Assembly (NCBI GenBank): GCA_045641505.1 | Contig: JAZUHB010000045.1 | Coordinates: forward strand, 1-64,000 | Origin: JAZQNF01 sp045641505 | GTDB taxonomy: Bacteria; Bacillota; Clostridia; Lachnospirales; Bianqueaceae | Length of the DNA stretch: 64,000 nucleotides | Direction: 5' to 3' | Position numbers and translations under genes: made by a program | Shown: positions 34,729-44,512 of the stretch, in pieces | Numbering within the stretch: position 1 is the stretch's first letter | Layout of the letters: the number at the start of each line of letters is the position of its first letter | The notes under the pieces: model-generated | What the model saw: the letters and a program-made list of their open reading frames with translations, nothing else | What the model was told of the DNA's origin: nothing | The model's database searches: none

Positions 34729-36894
34729 TTATTTCTTATCCTTCAGCCACGCCCAGTACACGCGCAGGGCCACCCCGTGATGCAGCTGATAGGGGTGCCC
34801 GGCCACATGGTCGGGATGGCGAAAAGCCTTTTCATAGCGGTTCTCGGCGACGATGTTTCCGTCCCCGTCCAGGAGCCGCAGCCGAACGGTGTAGTTCTTC
34901 TCCGGGTCGACCGTAAAGTCGAGATCGGAAACCTTCACGCGGGAATTCGGGCCGAGCCCGACCGCGCATTCCTTCTCGAAGACGATCTCCTCCTCATCCG
35001 TCCAGGCCAGGATCTCCGCGCGCAGCCCGCCGAAATCCTTCAGCAGGTCGTTCACGGCCCAGACCGCCACGGGAGCGGTGCGGGAAGCGTCCATCATGAT
35101 TGCGACAGGCTGGTTGCTCTCCAGAAACGCCCGCTGGCCGGCCTTGGGAAGACCGGTCCGGTCATAGACGCCGAAGTGACTGGAGGGCGCCGTGTCGGTA
35201 AACAGGAACTGGAAGTGTCCGCCGCAGGGCGCGAACTTCTGCAGACGGTAGTGCTCGATGAAGTACTTCAGGTACCGGTACTGATACTCATGAATGACGT
35301 CGATCCCGTCGACCACCGGTCCGAGGATCTTTACCAGCTCCGGATCCTTCCGCAGGGTCGAGAACACGGGAGGCGCGTCCATGCCGAATTCGGAGTTCAG
35401 CTTCTCGAGCTGGCCGAAAATGTTGGTGTAATGAGTATGCGAGCCGTGAAGCGAGCCCTCGTAGTTGTGGCTGTCGCCGCTCTCCGGGTCGTTGATGGCC
35501 CAGGAGCTCATGATATAGGGCGCGCCGGGCACGAGGGTCTGCACCAACTCGCGGAACTGCGGGCCGGGCCGGACCGTCGTATAGGAGTCGAGACGCGGCT
35601 CGTTCAGCAGCACCCAGCAGAAGATGGAGGGATGATCGCGCAGCATGCGGATCACGGAGCCGAACACGCCGACCGCGCGCTCGGTCCAGGCCTCGTCCGT
35701 CGGATGAGTCCAGTTGAAATCTGAATCCTGAATCAGAAGGATGCCGGCCTCGTCGACCAGGTCATAGAACTCCTCCCGCTCCGTGTGGACGTGGATGCGC
35801 CAGGCGTTCACGCCGCACTGCTTCGCGTTGGCGATGTCGCGGCGGAAACGGTCGCAGTCATTGGCCGACACGTACACATCGGGGAAATAGGTGCAGCCGC
35901 GGAGATAGATCTTCTCCCCGTTCAGCTTGAAATAGACCTCGATCTCGTCGCGCTTGATCTCGATGCGGCGAAGGCCGAAGCGGCGGGTCGCGCGGAGAAG
36001 CTCTCTGCCGTCCCGGACGAGCTCGAGCTCTGCCCGGTAGCGCCAGGCCCGGCCCCGCTCCCAGACGGTCCAGAGCTTCGGATCCGAGAGAACCAGCTGA
36101 TCGGTAAGGAGGTTTTCGCCCTTCTTCAGCACGATGCTTCCGTTCACGGCCGCCGCGGGCTTCGGATCACCTTCGAGGTAGAGCTTCAGACGGTACTGTG
36201 CTTTGCCCTCGATCTGACTCTTCAGTCTGAACTCGGGACGGACCGTCGCCTTGGAATAGTCCTCCGCCAACTCATAGGGAACATAGGGCGGCTCCGCCAG
36301 AGTGACGCCCTCGTGGAGAGTCAGCTCCACCCGGTTCCAGATGCCGACCGGGTTCGCGTCACGGGGCAGGAAGGTATCGGAATGCTCATAGGTACCCTTC
36401 AGCTGGTCGCGGATCAGGAAGAGGAAGCGGTCATTCTCCTGGCCTTCGACAATCTTCTGCTCCAGCGGAGCGCTGACCTTGACGATCAGGAGATTGTCCT
36501 TTTCCTTCAGGATACCGCCGACCTCGAAGGAGAACGGCGTATTGTAGCCCTCGTGGCTGCCCAGGTAGACCTCATTCAGCCAGACATCGCAGAAGTAATC
36601 CACACCCATAAAGGTGAGCGTCGCGAACTCAGTCGGTCCGTCCGCGTCGAAGACGTTCCGGTACCACCAGGGCGCGGCGTTGAACTGCCGCAGCTCGAAG
36701 CCGTAATAGGGATTCTGTGCCAGCGAAAGCTGCAGGTGCTCCAGACGGTCCAGCGGCTGCCAGGGCGGCATCGCCTTCATGTTCGGCAGCCCGAACATCG
36801 TCTGGTCGAAATCGTAATTCATGATCTGATAGCGTTCGCCCAGGCAATGGATATCCTGGAGAACGCCCCAACCCTTCGAGAGATCGATAATCAT
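34729..36894 (-). CDS. Glycoside hydrolase family 2 protein
   Basis: A 721-aa cytoplasmic retaining glycosidase (beta-galactosidase, -glucuronidase or -mannosidase class). Jelly-roll sugar-binding domain (about 60-180), Ig-like domain (to about 300), TIM barrel (about 305-600), and a C-terminal Ig-like part. Acid/base Glu in LLNEPRLDSY near residue 431 and nucleophile Glu in NSEFGMDAPP near 502. The exact specificity is not readable. It lacks a signal peptide, so it should act on sugars imported by the upstream permeases. AGGAGG before ATG supports the start. Confidence 0.85.
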   Translation of the reverse strand: MIIDLSKGWGVLQDIHCLGERYQIMNYDFDQTMFGLPNMKAMPPWQPLDRLEHLQLSLAQNPYYGFELRQFNAAPWWYRNVFDADGPTEFATLTFMGVDYFCDVWLNEVYLGSHEGYNTPFSFEVGGILKEKDNLLIVKVSAPLEQKIVEGQENDRFLFLIRDQLKGTYEHSDTFLPRDANPVGIWNRVELTLHEGVTLAEPPYVPYELAEDYSKATVRPEFRLKSQIEGKAQYRLKLYLEGDPKPAAAVNGSIVLKKGENLLTDQLVLSDPKLWTVWERGRAWRYRAELELVRDGRELLRATRRFGLRRIEIKRDEIEVYFKLNGEKIYLRGCTYFPDVYVSANDCDRFRRDIANAKQCGVNAWRIHVHTEREEFYDLVDEAGILLIQDSDFNWTHPTDEAWTERAVGVFGSVIRMLRDHPSIFCWVLLNEPRLDSYTTVRPGPQFRELVQTLVPGAPYIMSSWAINDPESGDSHNYEGSLHGSHTHYTNIFGQLEKLNSEFGMDAPPVFSTLRKDPELVKILGPVVDGIDVIHEYQYRYLKYFIEHYRLQKFAPCGGHFQFLFTDTAPSSHFGVYDRTGLPKAGQRAFLESNQPVAIMMDASRTAPVAVWAVNDLLKDFGGLRAEILAWTDEEEIVFEKECAVGLGPNSRVKVSDLDFTVDPEKNYTVRLRLLDGDGNIVAENRYEKAFRHPDHVAGHPYQLHHGVALRVYWAWLKDKK

Positions 36895-36910
36895 GTTTTC
36901 CTCCGGTTAT

Positions 36911-37795
36911 TTACTCCTTCACCGCGCCGACGACGATGCCGTCCTTGATGTTGCGCTGGAGAAGGGGGAATGCGATCAGGATGGGAATGATGGAAATGAT
37001 GATGAGCGCGGCCGTGACCGCCTGCCGGGGAGCGCCCTCCTCGCCGGCCATGGCGTCGGTATAGGTGCTGGTCGTCTGCATCAGATTGTAGATATAGGTC
37101 TGCAGCGGATAGCCCTCCGGGTCCCGCATGTAGATCAGACCGCCGAACCAGTCGTTCCAGTGCCCGACCAGGCAGAGCAGCGACAGTGAGGCGATCGAGG
37201 GCTTCGAAAGAGGCAGGTAGATCCGGGTGAGGATCTGCCAGTGCGAGGCGCCGTCCAGCGAGGCGGATTCCCGCATCTCCTGCGGCAGGGTCCGGAAGAA
37301 GTTCATCATGATGATCATGTTCCCGATCGGAACTCCGCCCAGCACCAACGCCCAGATCGAATCCAGGAGTTTGAGGTCCTTCATCAGGATGTAGTAGGGG
37401 ATGATACCGCCGGAAAAAAGCATCGAGATGAAGAAGAACACCACGAAGAAGCGACGGCCGTAGAAATCCTCCTTCGAAAAGGACAGCGGATACGCGCCGG
37501 AGACCGTAATCAGCATGCTCCAGAGCGTGCCGAGCAGCATGCGCTCCACCGTGATGCCGAAGGAACGGTAGACGGCAGGATCGCGGAGCACCTTCCGGTA
37601 CGCGTCCGGCTGCAGGCCTACGGGCCAGAGTCCGACGGTGCCGGCGGCAGTCGAGGCCGCGTCGCTCAACGACACCGCCAGGATATGCACGAAGGGGACG
37701 ACGGCGGCCAGGGCCAGAAGCGCGAGAAATACTGCGTTCACGACCCGGAAGCCCCGGTAGACGGGCGAATCCTTGATATGATTTCTGTTTTTCAT
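36911..37795 (-). CDS. Carbohydrate ABC transporter permease (LplC-type), PUL2
   Basis: A 294-aa six-span permease. EAA loop ESASLDGASHWQILTRIYLPL, C-terminal NIKDGIVVGAVKE as in the LplC/YtcP branch. The frame runs to 37858, but ATG 37795 has GAGGAGG 4-5 bases upstream, and the longer form would overlap the previous gene by 53 bases. It pairs with the LplB-type permease and binding protein directly upstream. Confidence 0.92.
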   Translation of the reverse strand: MKNRNHIKDSPVYRGFRVVNAVFLALLALAAVVPFVHILAVSLSDAASTAAGTVGLWPVGLQPDAYRKVLRDPAVYRSFGITVERMLLGTLWSMLITVSGAYPLSFSKEDFYGRRFFVVFFFISMLFSGGIIPYYILMKDLKLLDSIWALVLGGVPIGNMIIMMNFFRTLPQEMRESASLDGASHWQILTRIYLPLSKPSIASLSLLCLVGHWNDWFGGLIYMRDPEGYPLQTYIYNLMQTTSTYTDAMAGEEGAPRQAVTAALIIISIIPILIAFPLLQRNIKDGIVVGAVKE

Positions 37796-37805
37796 CGCCG
37801 CCTCC

Positions 37806-38729
37806 TCAGAACACCCGGTAGCCGAGCCTGCGGTCGGCAATCCAGTAGGAGATGCCAATCAGCACGCAGGAAACGGCGGACTTGAACAGCCCGACGGTCG
37901 TACCGAAGGAATACTGTCCGCCGAGCAGCCCGACCCGGTAGGCATAGGTATCGATGATATCCGCCGTTTCGATCACGACGCCGTTCATCAGGTTGAAGAC
38001 CTGATCGAAGCCGGCATTCAGAACATTGCCCAGGTTCAGGATCGCCAGCAGCACCACAAAGGGCATGATGCCCTTCAAGGTCACATGCCAGGTCTGCTGC
38101 AGACGGTTCGCGCCGTCGATTTTCGCAGCCTCATAGAGGCTCGGATCGATGCCGGTGATCGCCGCCGAATAGAGGATCGCGGAAAAGCCCGCTTCCTGCC
38201 AGAGGTTGCTGACGATCAGGATCACGCGGAACCAGGTCTTGTCCCCCATGAAGTAAACCGGCTCGGGCAGGCCCAGGGCAAGAAGCGCCTGATTGACGAT
38301 GCCGTACTTGGCAAAGACCTCCTTCACCAGCCCGCCCAGGATGATCCAGGACAGGAAGTGGGGGAAGATCAGCATGCCCTGCACCGCGCCCTTGACGGGG
38401 CGGGAACGGAGCTCGTTGAGGAGCAGCGCCAGAAGCAGTGAAAAGAGCAGCAGCGACACGATCTTCATCAGCGCGATCACCAGCGTGTTCGTCAGGATCT
38501 GGTAGAAATCCTTCATACCGAACAGCTTTTCGAAGTAGCGCATTCCCACGAATTTCTGGTTGAACATGCTCTTCGTGGGATTGTACTTCTGAAAGGCCAG
38601 CACGATCCCGTACATCGGGACGTAGCTGAACAGCGCTGTCGCGAGGAAGGCAGGCAGCATGATGAGATAGAGCTGACCTGATTTCCGAATCCGCCTGCGC
38701 GTCTCGCGTTTACTTACAGAGGCTTTCAC
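37806..38729 (-). CDS. Sugar ABC transporter permease (LplB-type), PUL2
   Basis: A 307-aa six-span permease with N-terminal QLYLIMLPAFLATALF and EAA loop EAAKIDGANRLQQTWHVTLK. A GTG at 38729 is the start, with AAAGGAGG 7 bases before it. Its partners are the LplC-type permease downstream and the binding lipoprotein upstream. Confidence 0.92.
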   Translation of the reverse strand: MKASVSKRETRRRIRKSGQLYLIMLPAFLATALFSYVPMYGIVLAFQKYNPTKSMFNQKFVGMRYFEKLFGMKDFYQILTNTLVIALMKIVSLLLFSLLLALLLNELRSRPVKGAVQGMLIFPHFLSWIILGGLVKEVFAKYGIVNQALLALGLPEPVYFMGDKTWFRVILIVSNLWQEAGFSAILYSAAITGIDPSLYEAAKIDGANRLQQTWHVTLKGIMPFVVLLAILNLGNVLNAGFDQVFNLMNGVVIETADIIDTYAYRVGLLGGQYSFGTTVGLFKSAVSCVLIGISYWIADRRLGYRVF

Positions 38730-38763
38730 TCTCTGCCTCCTTTCTCAGAAATTCCGGATGATT

Positions 38764-40416
38764 TCAGCGGTTGCCGTACCAGGCATTGACCTCCTCGAGG
38801 ATCCGCTCGCCGCCCTCCTCCAGCCACTCCTCGCAGAATTTGTCGAAGGAATCGAGGGATTCGCCCATCACGATGTTGGTGTAGCATTCCACCATCATCT
38901 TATCGAGGGTGACCTTGTCGAAGGCCGCGTCCTCGGAGAGCATGCCGCGGAACTCGTTGAACTGCAGCTTGCCCAGATAGCCGTCCATGACAGGCGCCGC
39001 CGAGGTGTAGATCGTATAGAGTTTCCAGCCCTCGCCGGTAATATAATCAGGCGCGGCGGGATCCTTCAGGAACTCGTAGGTCATGCGGGAGAAGGGATAT
39101 TTCAAGATCTCCGCGTCGGGATCGGGCGCTGCCAGGACCTTGCGGATCTGCTCACCGATCACGTTGAAGGTAAGCACACCGTCGAACTGATAGGGCAGCG
39201 CGTATTCGCCGATCAGTTTCACGCTCTTGTGATCGGTCGTCATCCGCTCGGTGAGCCATTCCTGGTAGATGCCGCCGTCCGTCCACATTTCAGCCCAAAG
39301 GTTCATGGACTTGAGGAGCGCCTCGGGATGCTCATAGCCCTTCCGGATCACGACATAGCCGTTCACGAACTGGCTGCCGGCCGGATGCGCCTCATGCGCT
39401 GCGTCCAGCGCGGGAAGGGGGAAGGCCTCCCAGGTCGCCTCAGGATCGTTCAGGAGACTGCCGGACAGAAGGCCGGGATAGAAATACTGGCCGAACACGA
39501 TGCCGTACTGACCGACGGAGATCATTTCCTCCTCGGTGGAGCCCTTGGCGGCCCAGTCGGAGTCGATCAGTTCCTCGGCGAACATCTTCTGCATCAGCCC
39601 CAGCGCCTGCTTCATCTCCGGAGAGATGCCGCTGTAGGTCAGCTTGCCGGTCTTTTCATCGAGCAGGAAATAATCGTAATAGGCGCCGTACATCTGACTG
39701 AGCGAGTCGAAGGAAACGGAGCCGCAGCCCAGGAAGCTGAAGCCGGAGCTCTTGTTCGCGCAGAGACCGCTATCCTTCAGCGCCCGGATGTACGCGCAGA
39801 GCTCATCCGCGGTCGTGGGAGCGGAAAGTCCGAGCTGCTTCATCCAGTCCGTGCGGATCCACATGAAGCCGGTGTCGCCCGCGTAGGAGGAGGTCAGCGG
39901 AATGCCGTACAGGCGTCCGTCAACGGTCGGGAAATCGAGCAGGATCTTGTTGTCGTACTCGATGTTCTTCTTCAGCGTGTCGCTGGCGTAGTAATTGTAA
40001 TAATCGGTCAGGTCCTCGATCTGGCCGTTCTCGATCAGGGTCTGCAGCTCCGCGCCGTCCACCAGGAAGCAGTCCGCCAGCTCATTGGCGGCGATATCCA
40101 GGTTCAGCTTGGTGAAATAGCTGGAATAATCGGTGCTCCAGACGGATTCCCACTCCACATTCAGCTTCTCGCGGTAGAAATCGCGGATGAAGTTGTCGGA
40201 CTTGGTTTCGCCGCGAACGTAGGTAACGCTCGTGTTCTGATAGCGGGGCTGGGTGATCACAAGAGTCTCCGGATAGGGAACCAGGGGACCGTCGTTCGGA
40301 TCGAACTGAATCTCCTGATGGCTCTCTTCGTTCTCCGGACCGTTGCAGCCGGCCGCGGACATAAGCACAAAGCAAACGGCCAAAAGCAGGATGAAAAGTT
40401 TTTTCGCGTTTTTCAT
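38764..40416 (-). CDS. ABC transporter sugar-binding lipoprotein, PUL2
   Basis: A 550-aa extracellular solute-binding protein: signal peptide, lipobox SAAGC near residue 23, long family 1-like fold with PTVDGRLYGIPLT and YGIVFGQYFYPG. Similar in type to the PUL1 binding protein, but diverged. It delivers an oligosaccharide to the LplB/LplC pair immediately downstream. AAGGAGA before ATG supports the start. Confidence 0.88.
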   Translation of the reverse strand: MKNAKKLFILLLAVCFVLMSAAGCNGPENEESHQEIQFDPNDGPLVPYPETLVITQPRYQNTSVTYVRGETKSDNFIRDFYREKLNVEWESVWSTDYSSYFTKLNLDIAANELADCFLVDGAELQTLIENGQIEDLTDYYNYYASDTLKKNIEYDNKILLDFPTVDGRLYGIPLTSSYAGDTGFMWIRTDWMKQLGLSAPTTADELCAYIRALKDSGLCANKSSGFSFLGCGSVSFDSLSQMYGAYYDYFLLDEKTGKLTYSGISPEMKQALGLMQKMFAEELIDSDWAAKGSTEEEMISVGQYGIVFGQYFYPGLLSGSLLNDPEATWEAFPLPALDAAHEAHPAGSQFVNGYVVIRKGYEHPEALLKSMNLWAEMWTDGGIYQEWLTERMTTDHKSVKLIGEYALPYQFDGVLTFNVIGEQIRKVLAAPDPDAEILKYPFSRMTYEFLKDPAAPDYITGEGWKLYTIYTSAAPVMDGYLGKLQFNEFRGMLSEDAAFDKVTLDKMMVECYTNIVMGESLDSFDKFCEEWLEEGGERILEEVNAWYGNR

Positions 40417-40426
40417 TGGAATCTCC

Positions 40427-41830
40427 TTACCACCAGCGTTCAGTGAGTTCCTGAAGGCCGGGCTCCACCGGATCGGGAGTCAGGCCGGGAATATACTTGC
40501 AGGCCTCCGCGAGGATCTCGCCGTAATGGCCGAAGGCGCCCGCCACATGATGGATGTAGGGGCCTTCCACCAGCCGGTGCTCCCAGCGGGCCCAGTTTTC
40601 GGTTTCGATCCAGACATAGCTGCCCTTGTTCATCGGACCGTCGGTCGTATGGACCTCGCCGATCAGGAGGCTGTATTCTCCGTGATCGCCGTCGAAGCGG
40701 AGGACTGTGAGGTCGCCGTCCCGGAGCTCGTTCTGGATGATGCCGAAATTGTGATCGGCGTTGTAGGGATTACCCGTAAAGCGGACCGTCCGCGGATCCT
40801 TGGCCAGGTTGGGCGGGAAGTTGCCGCAGTGCCACAGAAGCTCCGCGTTGTCCTTATCGGGATGACGCACGGTGATATCGGAGAAGAAGGGCACGGAGGC
40901 AGAGGCCGCCTGCAGCATCACCGCGGTGACGGCGCCGTGGATATCCGTCTCGCAGGCCACGGGGATGCCCTCCTCGGTCAGGAGCGCGTTCGCCAGACAG
41001 GGCATGATGCCCGTATCGGCCTGCAGCGCCGACCAGCACTGGATCGCGACGGCGCGGCAGCCGTAAACGGCCGCGTAGTTCTTCATGGCCACCTTGAGCG
41101 CGGCGGTCTTCTCCAGGTTCTCCCGGCCGCCCGTGGCATCGAGGGCCGCGATACGCTCCACCGTCTGCCGGAAATCTTCGCCGTTTTCGGCGATGACCCG
41201 CTGCATCTCCCGGGCGATGTCGGAGACCGCCACCGGGAACAGATGGACATCGAAGCGCTCCATCAGCTCATTTTCATTGCAGATCACGCTCATGAAGGGC
41301 TCTGGACGCGCGTCGATCTGCAGGATGTTGAGATGGCGGAAGGCCTTGACCACACGGGCGACCGCCAGGAAGCGGTCGAAGCCCTGATGGAATTCCGCGC
41401 TGTCCACGCGGGAATTGGTCAGATAGGTAAAAGGCACGCAGTGACGGCGCAGGACCTTTCCGGTCGCGAACAGACCGCACTGGGAGTCGCGGGAGCGGAT
41501 ACCCTCTGCGTCGGGCCGGTCGTCGCGGGGGCCCCAGATCAGCACGGGCACGCGCAGCTCGCGGGCGACCTGCGCCACCAGACCCTCGGAGCCGAAATTG
41601 CAATGCGGAAAGAAGATCGCGTCGATCTTTGCCGCCCGGAAGCGGTCGATGACGGGAGTAAGGTCCGCCGGCGCGCGCAGCAGCTCTTCCTCGTTGATGC
41701 CGGCCAGATCCACGAGCTCGACCTCGTGCCGGGCCAGGCTTTCCTGCACCAGCACACGGTAACGGCCGGCCTCCTCACGGCTGAAGCAGTCGCGGCGGGT
41801 CGGGCAGAAGCCAAGTCTGATTTTCTCCAT
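40427..41830 (-). CDS. L-fucose/L-arabinose isomerase-like protein, PUL2
   Basis: A 467-aa COG2407-type protein. Metal-ligand region VACETDIHGAVT (Glu, Asp) and the C-terminal His in YIHHVAGAFGHY match fucose isomerases. The substrate may be L-fucose or another sugar. It is a distant relative of the protein at 7629-8990. AAGGAGG before ATG supports the start. It lies between the glycosidase lipoprotein and the binding protein. Confidence 0.8.
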   Translation of the reverse strand: MEKIRLGFCPTRRDCFSREEAGRYRVLVQESLARHEVELVDLAGINEEELLRAPADLTPVIDRFRAAKIDAIFFPHCNFGSEGLVAQVARELRVPVLIWGPRDDRPDAEGIRSRDSQCGLFATGKVLRRHCVPFTYLTNSRVDSAEFHQGFDRFLAVARVVKAFRHLNILQIDARPEPFMSVICNENELMERFDVHLFPVAVSDIAREMQRVIAENGEDFRQTVERIAALDATGGRENLEKTAALKVAMKNYAAVYGCRAVAIQCWSALQADTGIMPCLANALLTEEGIPVACETDIHGAVTAVMLQAASASVPFFSDITVRHPDKDNAELLWHCGNFPPNLAKDPRTVRFTGNPYNADHNFGIIQNELRDGDLTVLRFDGDHGEYSLLIGEVHTTDGPMNKGSYVWIETENWARWEHRLVEGPYIHHVAGAFGHYGEILAEACKYIPGLTPDPVEPGLQELTERWW

Positions 41831-41840
41831 AAGTGCCTCC

Positions 41841-43013
41841 TTATTTTTCGTAGAATGCCTTGATGGCCTCCAGCACGGGCTTGGGCGTACCGTCGTCCCG
41901 AAGCAGTCCCCAGGAGCTCTCCATCGGGCAGTTGGTATCGCCGCATTCCCAGCAAGGGCCGGATTTATCGATATTGGAGAACCAGCACCAGCCGATCACC
42001 TCGGGGTGCTTTTCGAAAATCTCGAGGCAGGCCGTGGCATACTTGGCCTGCGTCTTCTCGCTGCGGATGTTCTTGTCCCATTCGAAGCTGAAGCGTTTGT
42101 CGCGGCAGACGGCGCTGTTGTAGCTCAGGTCATGGCTGTCGTTCTTCCGGTCCTCCGCCCGGTACACGTAGGAGGAATAGGAGAACTCCGTGATCATGAT
42201 CGGCACGCCGGTCATCTCATAGTAGGTATCGATATAGGCGTCCCAGGTCTCGGCGCCGCCCTGGACGAGGGTACCGAAATAACTGTCGAGGCCCAGATAG
42301 TCGAGGCAGCTCCCCTCGCCGTAGAAGCGGGGGATCAGCCGGCGCGCGGACGCGGCATCGGCCGCCGCGAAGATATTCACGCCGCAGTAGGCCTTCGGGT
42401 CGCCCTCTTTGATGCCCGCCGCGCAGGTGTTGATGTAGCCCGCGATCTGAGTGTCGTTCATCGGGCCGGTGTAGACGTTCAGGTTCGGCTCGTTGGAAAT
42501 GATCCAGCAGGAGCAATACTCCGCCATGTCCTTTCCGATATAGCGGCAGGCCTGACGGATCAGCTTATAGAAATAATCGTCGTCATAATCGTCGAAGACC
42601 GCCGGCAGGTAGGAGGTCCATTCGATTTGGCCGGTGGAGGCATTGAAGGCGTGACCGCCGGGCGTGAAGGACTGGCAGACCACCTCGAGTCCGCAGGACG
42701 CGATAAGCTTCGCGGCGCGCTTCGCCACGAGGTAATTGTTTGATGGCGTTCCGTCGGCCCCGAAGGGATACGGAACGTGGATCTTCACAAAGGTGATCCC
42801 CGCCTCCTTGAGGACCTTGAGATTCTCCTCCGTCAGTCTTCCCAGCTCCGTCACGGCGACGCCGTGTCCGTTCTGCATCATCCTGACCTCGACCGGTTCA
42901 TTGCCGGACTCCTCCTCTCCGGGCTTCCGGCAGGCGGAAGCGGTGCCCGCGCTGAGACAGAGCAGACAGATGGCGAAAAGGCCGCAGAGAATGCGGCAGC
43001 TGTGTTTATTCAT
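41841..43013 (-). CDS. Lipoprotein glycosidase-like TIM barrel, PUL2
   Basis: A 390-aa lipoprotein: signal peptide and lipobox ASAC near residue 28, one clan GH-A-like barrel. Acid/base motif WIISNEPNLN, nucleophile ITEFSY, and a Cys-rich stretch near 355-372 (WECGDTNCP). Likely an extracellular glycosidase that prepares a substrate for the PUL2 transporter; I cannot give a GH family. ATG 43013 is preferred because GGAAAGGAAA lies upstream; the frame runs on to 43061. First gene of PUL2, divergent from the AraC regulator. Confidence 0.72.
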   Translation of the reverse strand: MNKHSCRILCGLFAICLLCLSAGTASACRKPGEEESGNEPVEVRMMQNGHGVAVTELGRLTEENLKVLKEAGITFVKIHVPYPFGADGTPSNNYLVAKRAAKLIASCGLEVVCQSFTPGGHAFNASTGQIEWTSYLPAVFDDYDDDYFYKLIRQACRYIGKDMAEYCSCWIISNEPNLNVYTGPMNDTQIAGYINTCAAGIKEGDPKAYCGVNIFAAADAASARRLIPRFYGEGSCLDYLGLDSYFGTLVQGGAETWDAYIDTYYEMTGVPIMITEFSYSSYVYRAEDRKNDSHDLSYNSAVCRDKRFSFEWDKNIRSEKTQAKYATACLEIFEKHPEVIGWCWFSNIDKSGPCWECGDTNCPMESSWGLLRDDGTPKPVLEAIKAFYEK

Positions 43014-43069
43014 TTTCGTTTTTCCTTTCCTTAGGGGATCCCTGAGGTTATCACATATCATCTGATTCC

Positions 43070-43098
43070 ACTTTATAATAGGTTCAAATCGGTCACAA
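43070..43098 (-). promoter_or_regulatory. Probable promoter of the PUL2 operon
   Basis: Minus strand: -35 TTGTGA (43093-43098), 17-bp spacer, -10 TAAAGT (43070-43075); TATAAA two bases further upstream is an alternative. AraC-controlled promoters are often weak, which fits. Confidence 0.45.
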
Positions 43099-43148
43099 GG
43101 CGAAATAACACCAAAAAAAGCAAATATCTACTCCCTGCCGTTTTCGCT

Positions 43149-43177
43149 TTGCCTTTTCACTCCGGAACGGGTATAAT
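43149..43177 (+). promoter_or_regulatory. Promoter of the AraC-family regulator
   Basis: -35 TTGCCT (43149-43154), 17-bp spacer, -10 TATAAT (43172-43177), followed by AGGAGA before ATG 43202. Confidence 0.75.
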
Positions 43178-43201
43178 GAGAAAAAAAGAAAGGAGAAAGC
43201 G

Positions 43202-44419
43202 ATGACTGCCTGCTATTCCCCGGACGCCCGACAGGACGAAAACCAAGGCCTGATCCGCAATCAGCTGTTCAACAACCTGCTGGACGGCATCAATCTGCCC
43301 GCCGATCCGACGGAGCTGATGAACCTTCTGGGCCTCGTTTCCGAGACCGATAAGTACTACCTCGCCGTCGTGTTCTCCTTCGAGCCGATGGACCTGGCGG
43401 ACACGGAACCGGGGCTCAACTGGCAGCCCGCGCTCCGCATCCAGACGATCATCCAGGAGGAGCTGGGGAAGATTGCCGTGCACCGCTCGAGTCTCCGGGA
43501 CTCCAACCGCATCGCCGTGCTGCTCCTGATGTATATGCCCGGCGACGAGTTCCGCTATGACCTTCAGAAAACGCTGGAGACCATCGAGCAGCGGGTCGCC
43601 GCCGAGTGCCGGATGAGCCTCTTTGCCGGCGTCGGGCTGGCCGACAACCGCACCGAGGGCATCGTAATCGGCTACCGCCAGGCCTGCGACGCGCTGGAGC
43701 AAGGCCGCTTCTTCGGCTCAAGCTTCGTCTGCTATTTCTGCGACCTCTATGACCGGGATTCCCGCCAGCTCACCCTTTCGCCCGCGATCAAGGAGCAGAT
43801 CACCAAAAGCCTGTACGCGCGGCGCTTCGACCTGATCTCCCAGCTGATCGAGCAGGAGTTTTCCCGCTTCAACAGCCTGGGTCTGGCCACCCGCGACAAT
43901 ATCCTGTCCCTGAAAATCGACCTGACGGTCTTCCTGATGGATCTCTCCGGCAAGCTGGCTGCCTTCGCCGAAATGCCGCAGGTCTTTTCGCGGCTCATCA
44001 GTGAGTTCCTGGCCGCCGACAGTCTGCCGGCACTGGAGGAACTCTTGGAACAGAAGCTCCGCGAGATCGCCCGGATCTCCGAAAACGCCCAGGAGAAGCG
44101 CGCGACCCGCATCGTGATGGATACGAAGCGCCTGATCTCCGACCGGATCAGCGAGCCCGTGAACGTACAAACTCTGGCCCTGATGCTGAAAATCAGCCCC
44201 AATTATCTAAGCTCCCTCTTCCGCCAGGAAACCGGCCAGCGGCTCACGGAATACATCGCCTCAGTCAAAATGAAGCACGCCGCCAAGCTGCTTCTGGAGA
44301 CCGATCTGCGGATCGGCGAGATCACGGAGGCCATCGGCTACGAAAACGCGAACTATTTCTCCCGTATCTTCCGCAAGCAGTTCGGGATGAATCCCTCCGA
44401 ATACCGGCATAAAAAATAA
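43202..44419 (+). CDS. AraC-family transcriptional regulator
   Basis: A 405-aa regulator. The C-terminal 100 residues carry two helix-turn-helix motifs (VQTLALMLKISPNYLSSLFRQETGQRL, IGEITEAIGYENANYFSRIFRKQFG). The N-terminal 300 residues have no recognised sugar-binding domain; FEPMDLADTEPGL and the following region may be a sensor domain of the YesN/CdaR-like type. It is divergently transcribed from PUL2 and should activate it in response to a sugar or cell-surface signal. AGGAGA before ATG supports the start. Confidence 0.88.
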   Translation: MTACYSPDARQDENQGLIRNQLFNNLLDGINLPADPTELMNLLGLVSETDKYYLAVVFSFEPMDLADTEPGLNWQPALRIQTIIQEELGKIAVHRSSLRDSNRIAVLLLMYMPGDEFRYDLQKTLETIEQRVAAECRMSLFAGVGLADNRTEGIVIGYRQACDALEQGRFFGSSFVCYFCDLYDRDSRQLTLSPAIKEQITKSLYARRFDLISQLIEQEFSRFNSLGLATRDNILSLKIDLTVFLMDLSGKLAAFAEMPQVFSRLISEFLAADSLPALEELLEQKLREIARISENAQEKRATRIVMDTKRLISDRISEPVNVQTLALMLKISPNYLSSLFRQETGQRLTEYIASVKMKHAAKLLLETDLRIGEITEAIGYENANYFSRIFRKQFGMNPSEYRHKK

Positions 44420-44457
44420 GCCCTCCGCTTCATGAAAGCGAAGAGACGGCACAGACA

Positions 44458-44488
44458 AAAACTCCCCGGGAAGTTCCCGGGGAGTTTT
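44458..44488. terminator. Perfect hairpin terminator after the AraC gene
   Basis: AAAACTCCCCGGG at 44458-44470 pairs with CCCGGGGAGTTTT at 44476-44488 around an AAGTT loop. It is usable from either strand; before the island insertion it could also have ended the GH31 transcript. Confidence 0.85.
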
Positions 44489-44512
44489 CATTTTGAAAAG
44501 TTATCGGCGGCT

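Noticed and set aside
30959..34780. 1273-aa open frame on the plus strand
   Set aside because: It crosses the antisense of five real genes with starts, motifs and promoters; no family motif of its own.
23144..41830. ABC transporter ATPase for the two sugar systems
   Set aside because: Both loci have binding protein and permeases only; the AAA ATPase at 2857 is not of the MsmX type and is unlinked to either.
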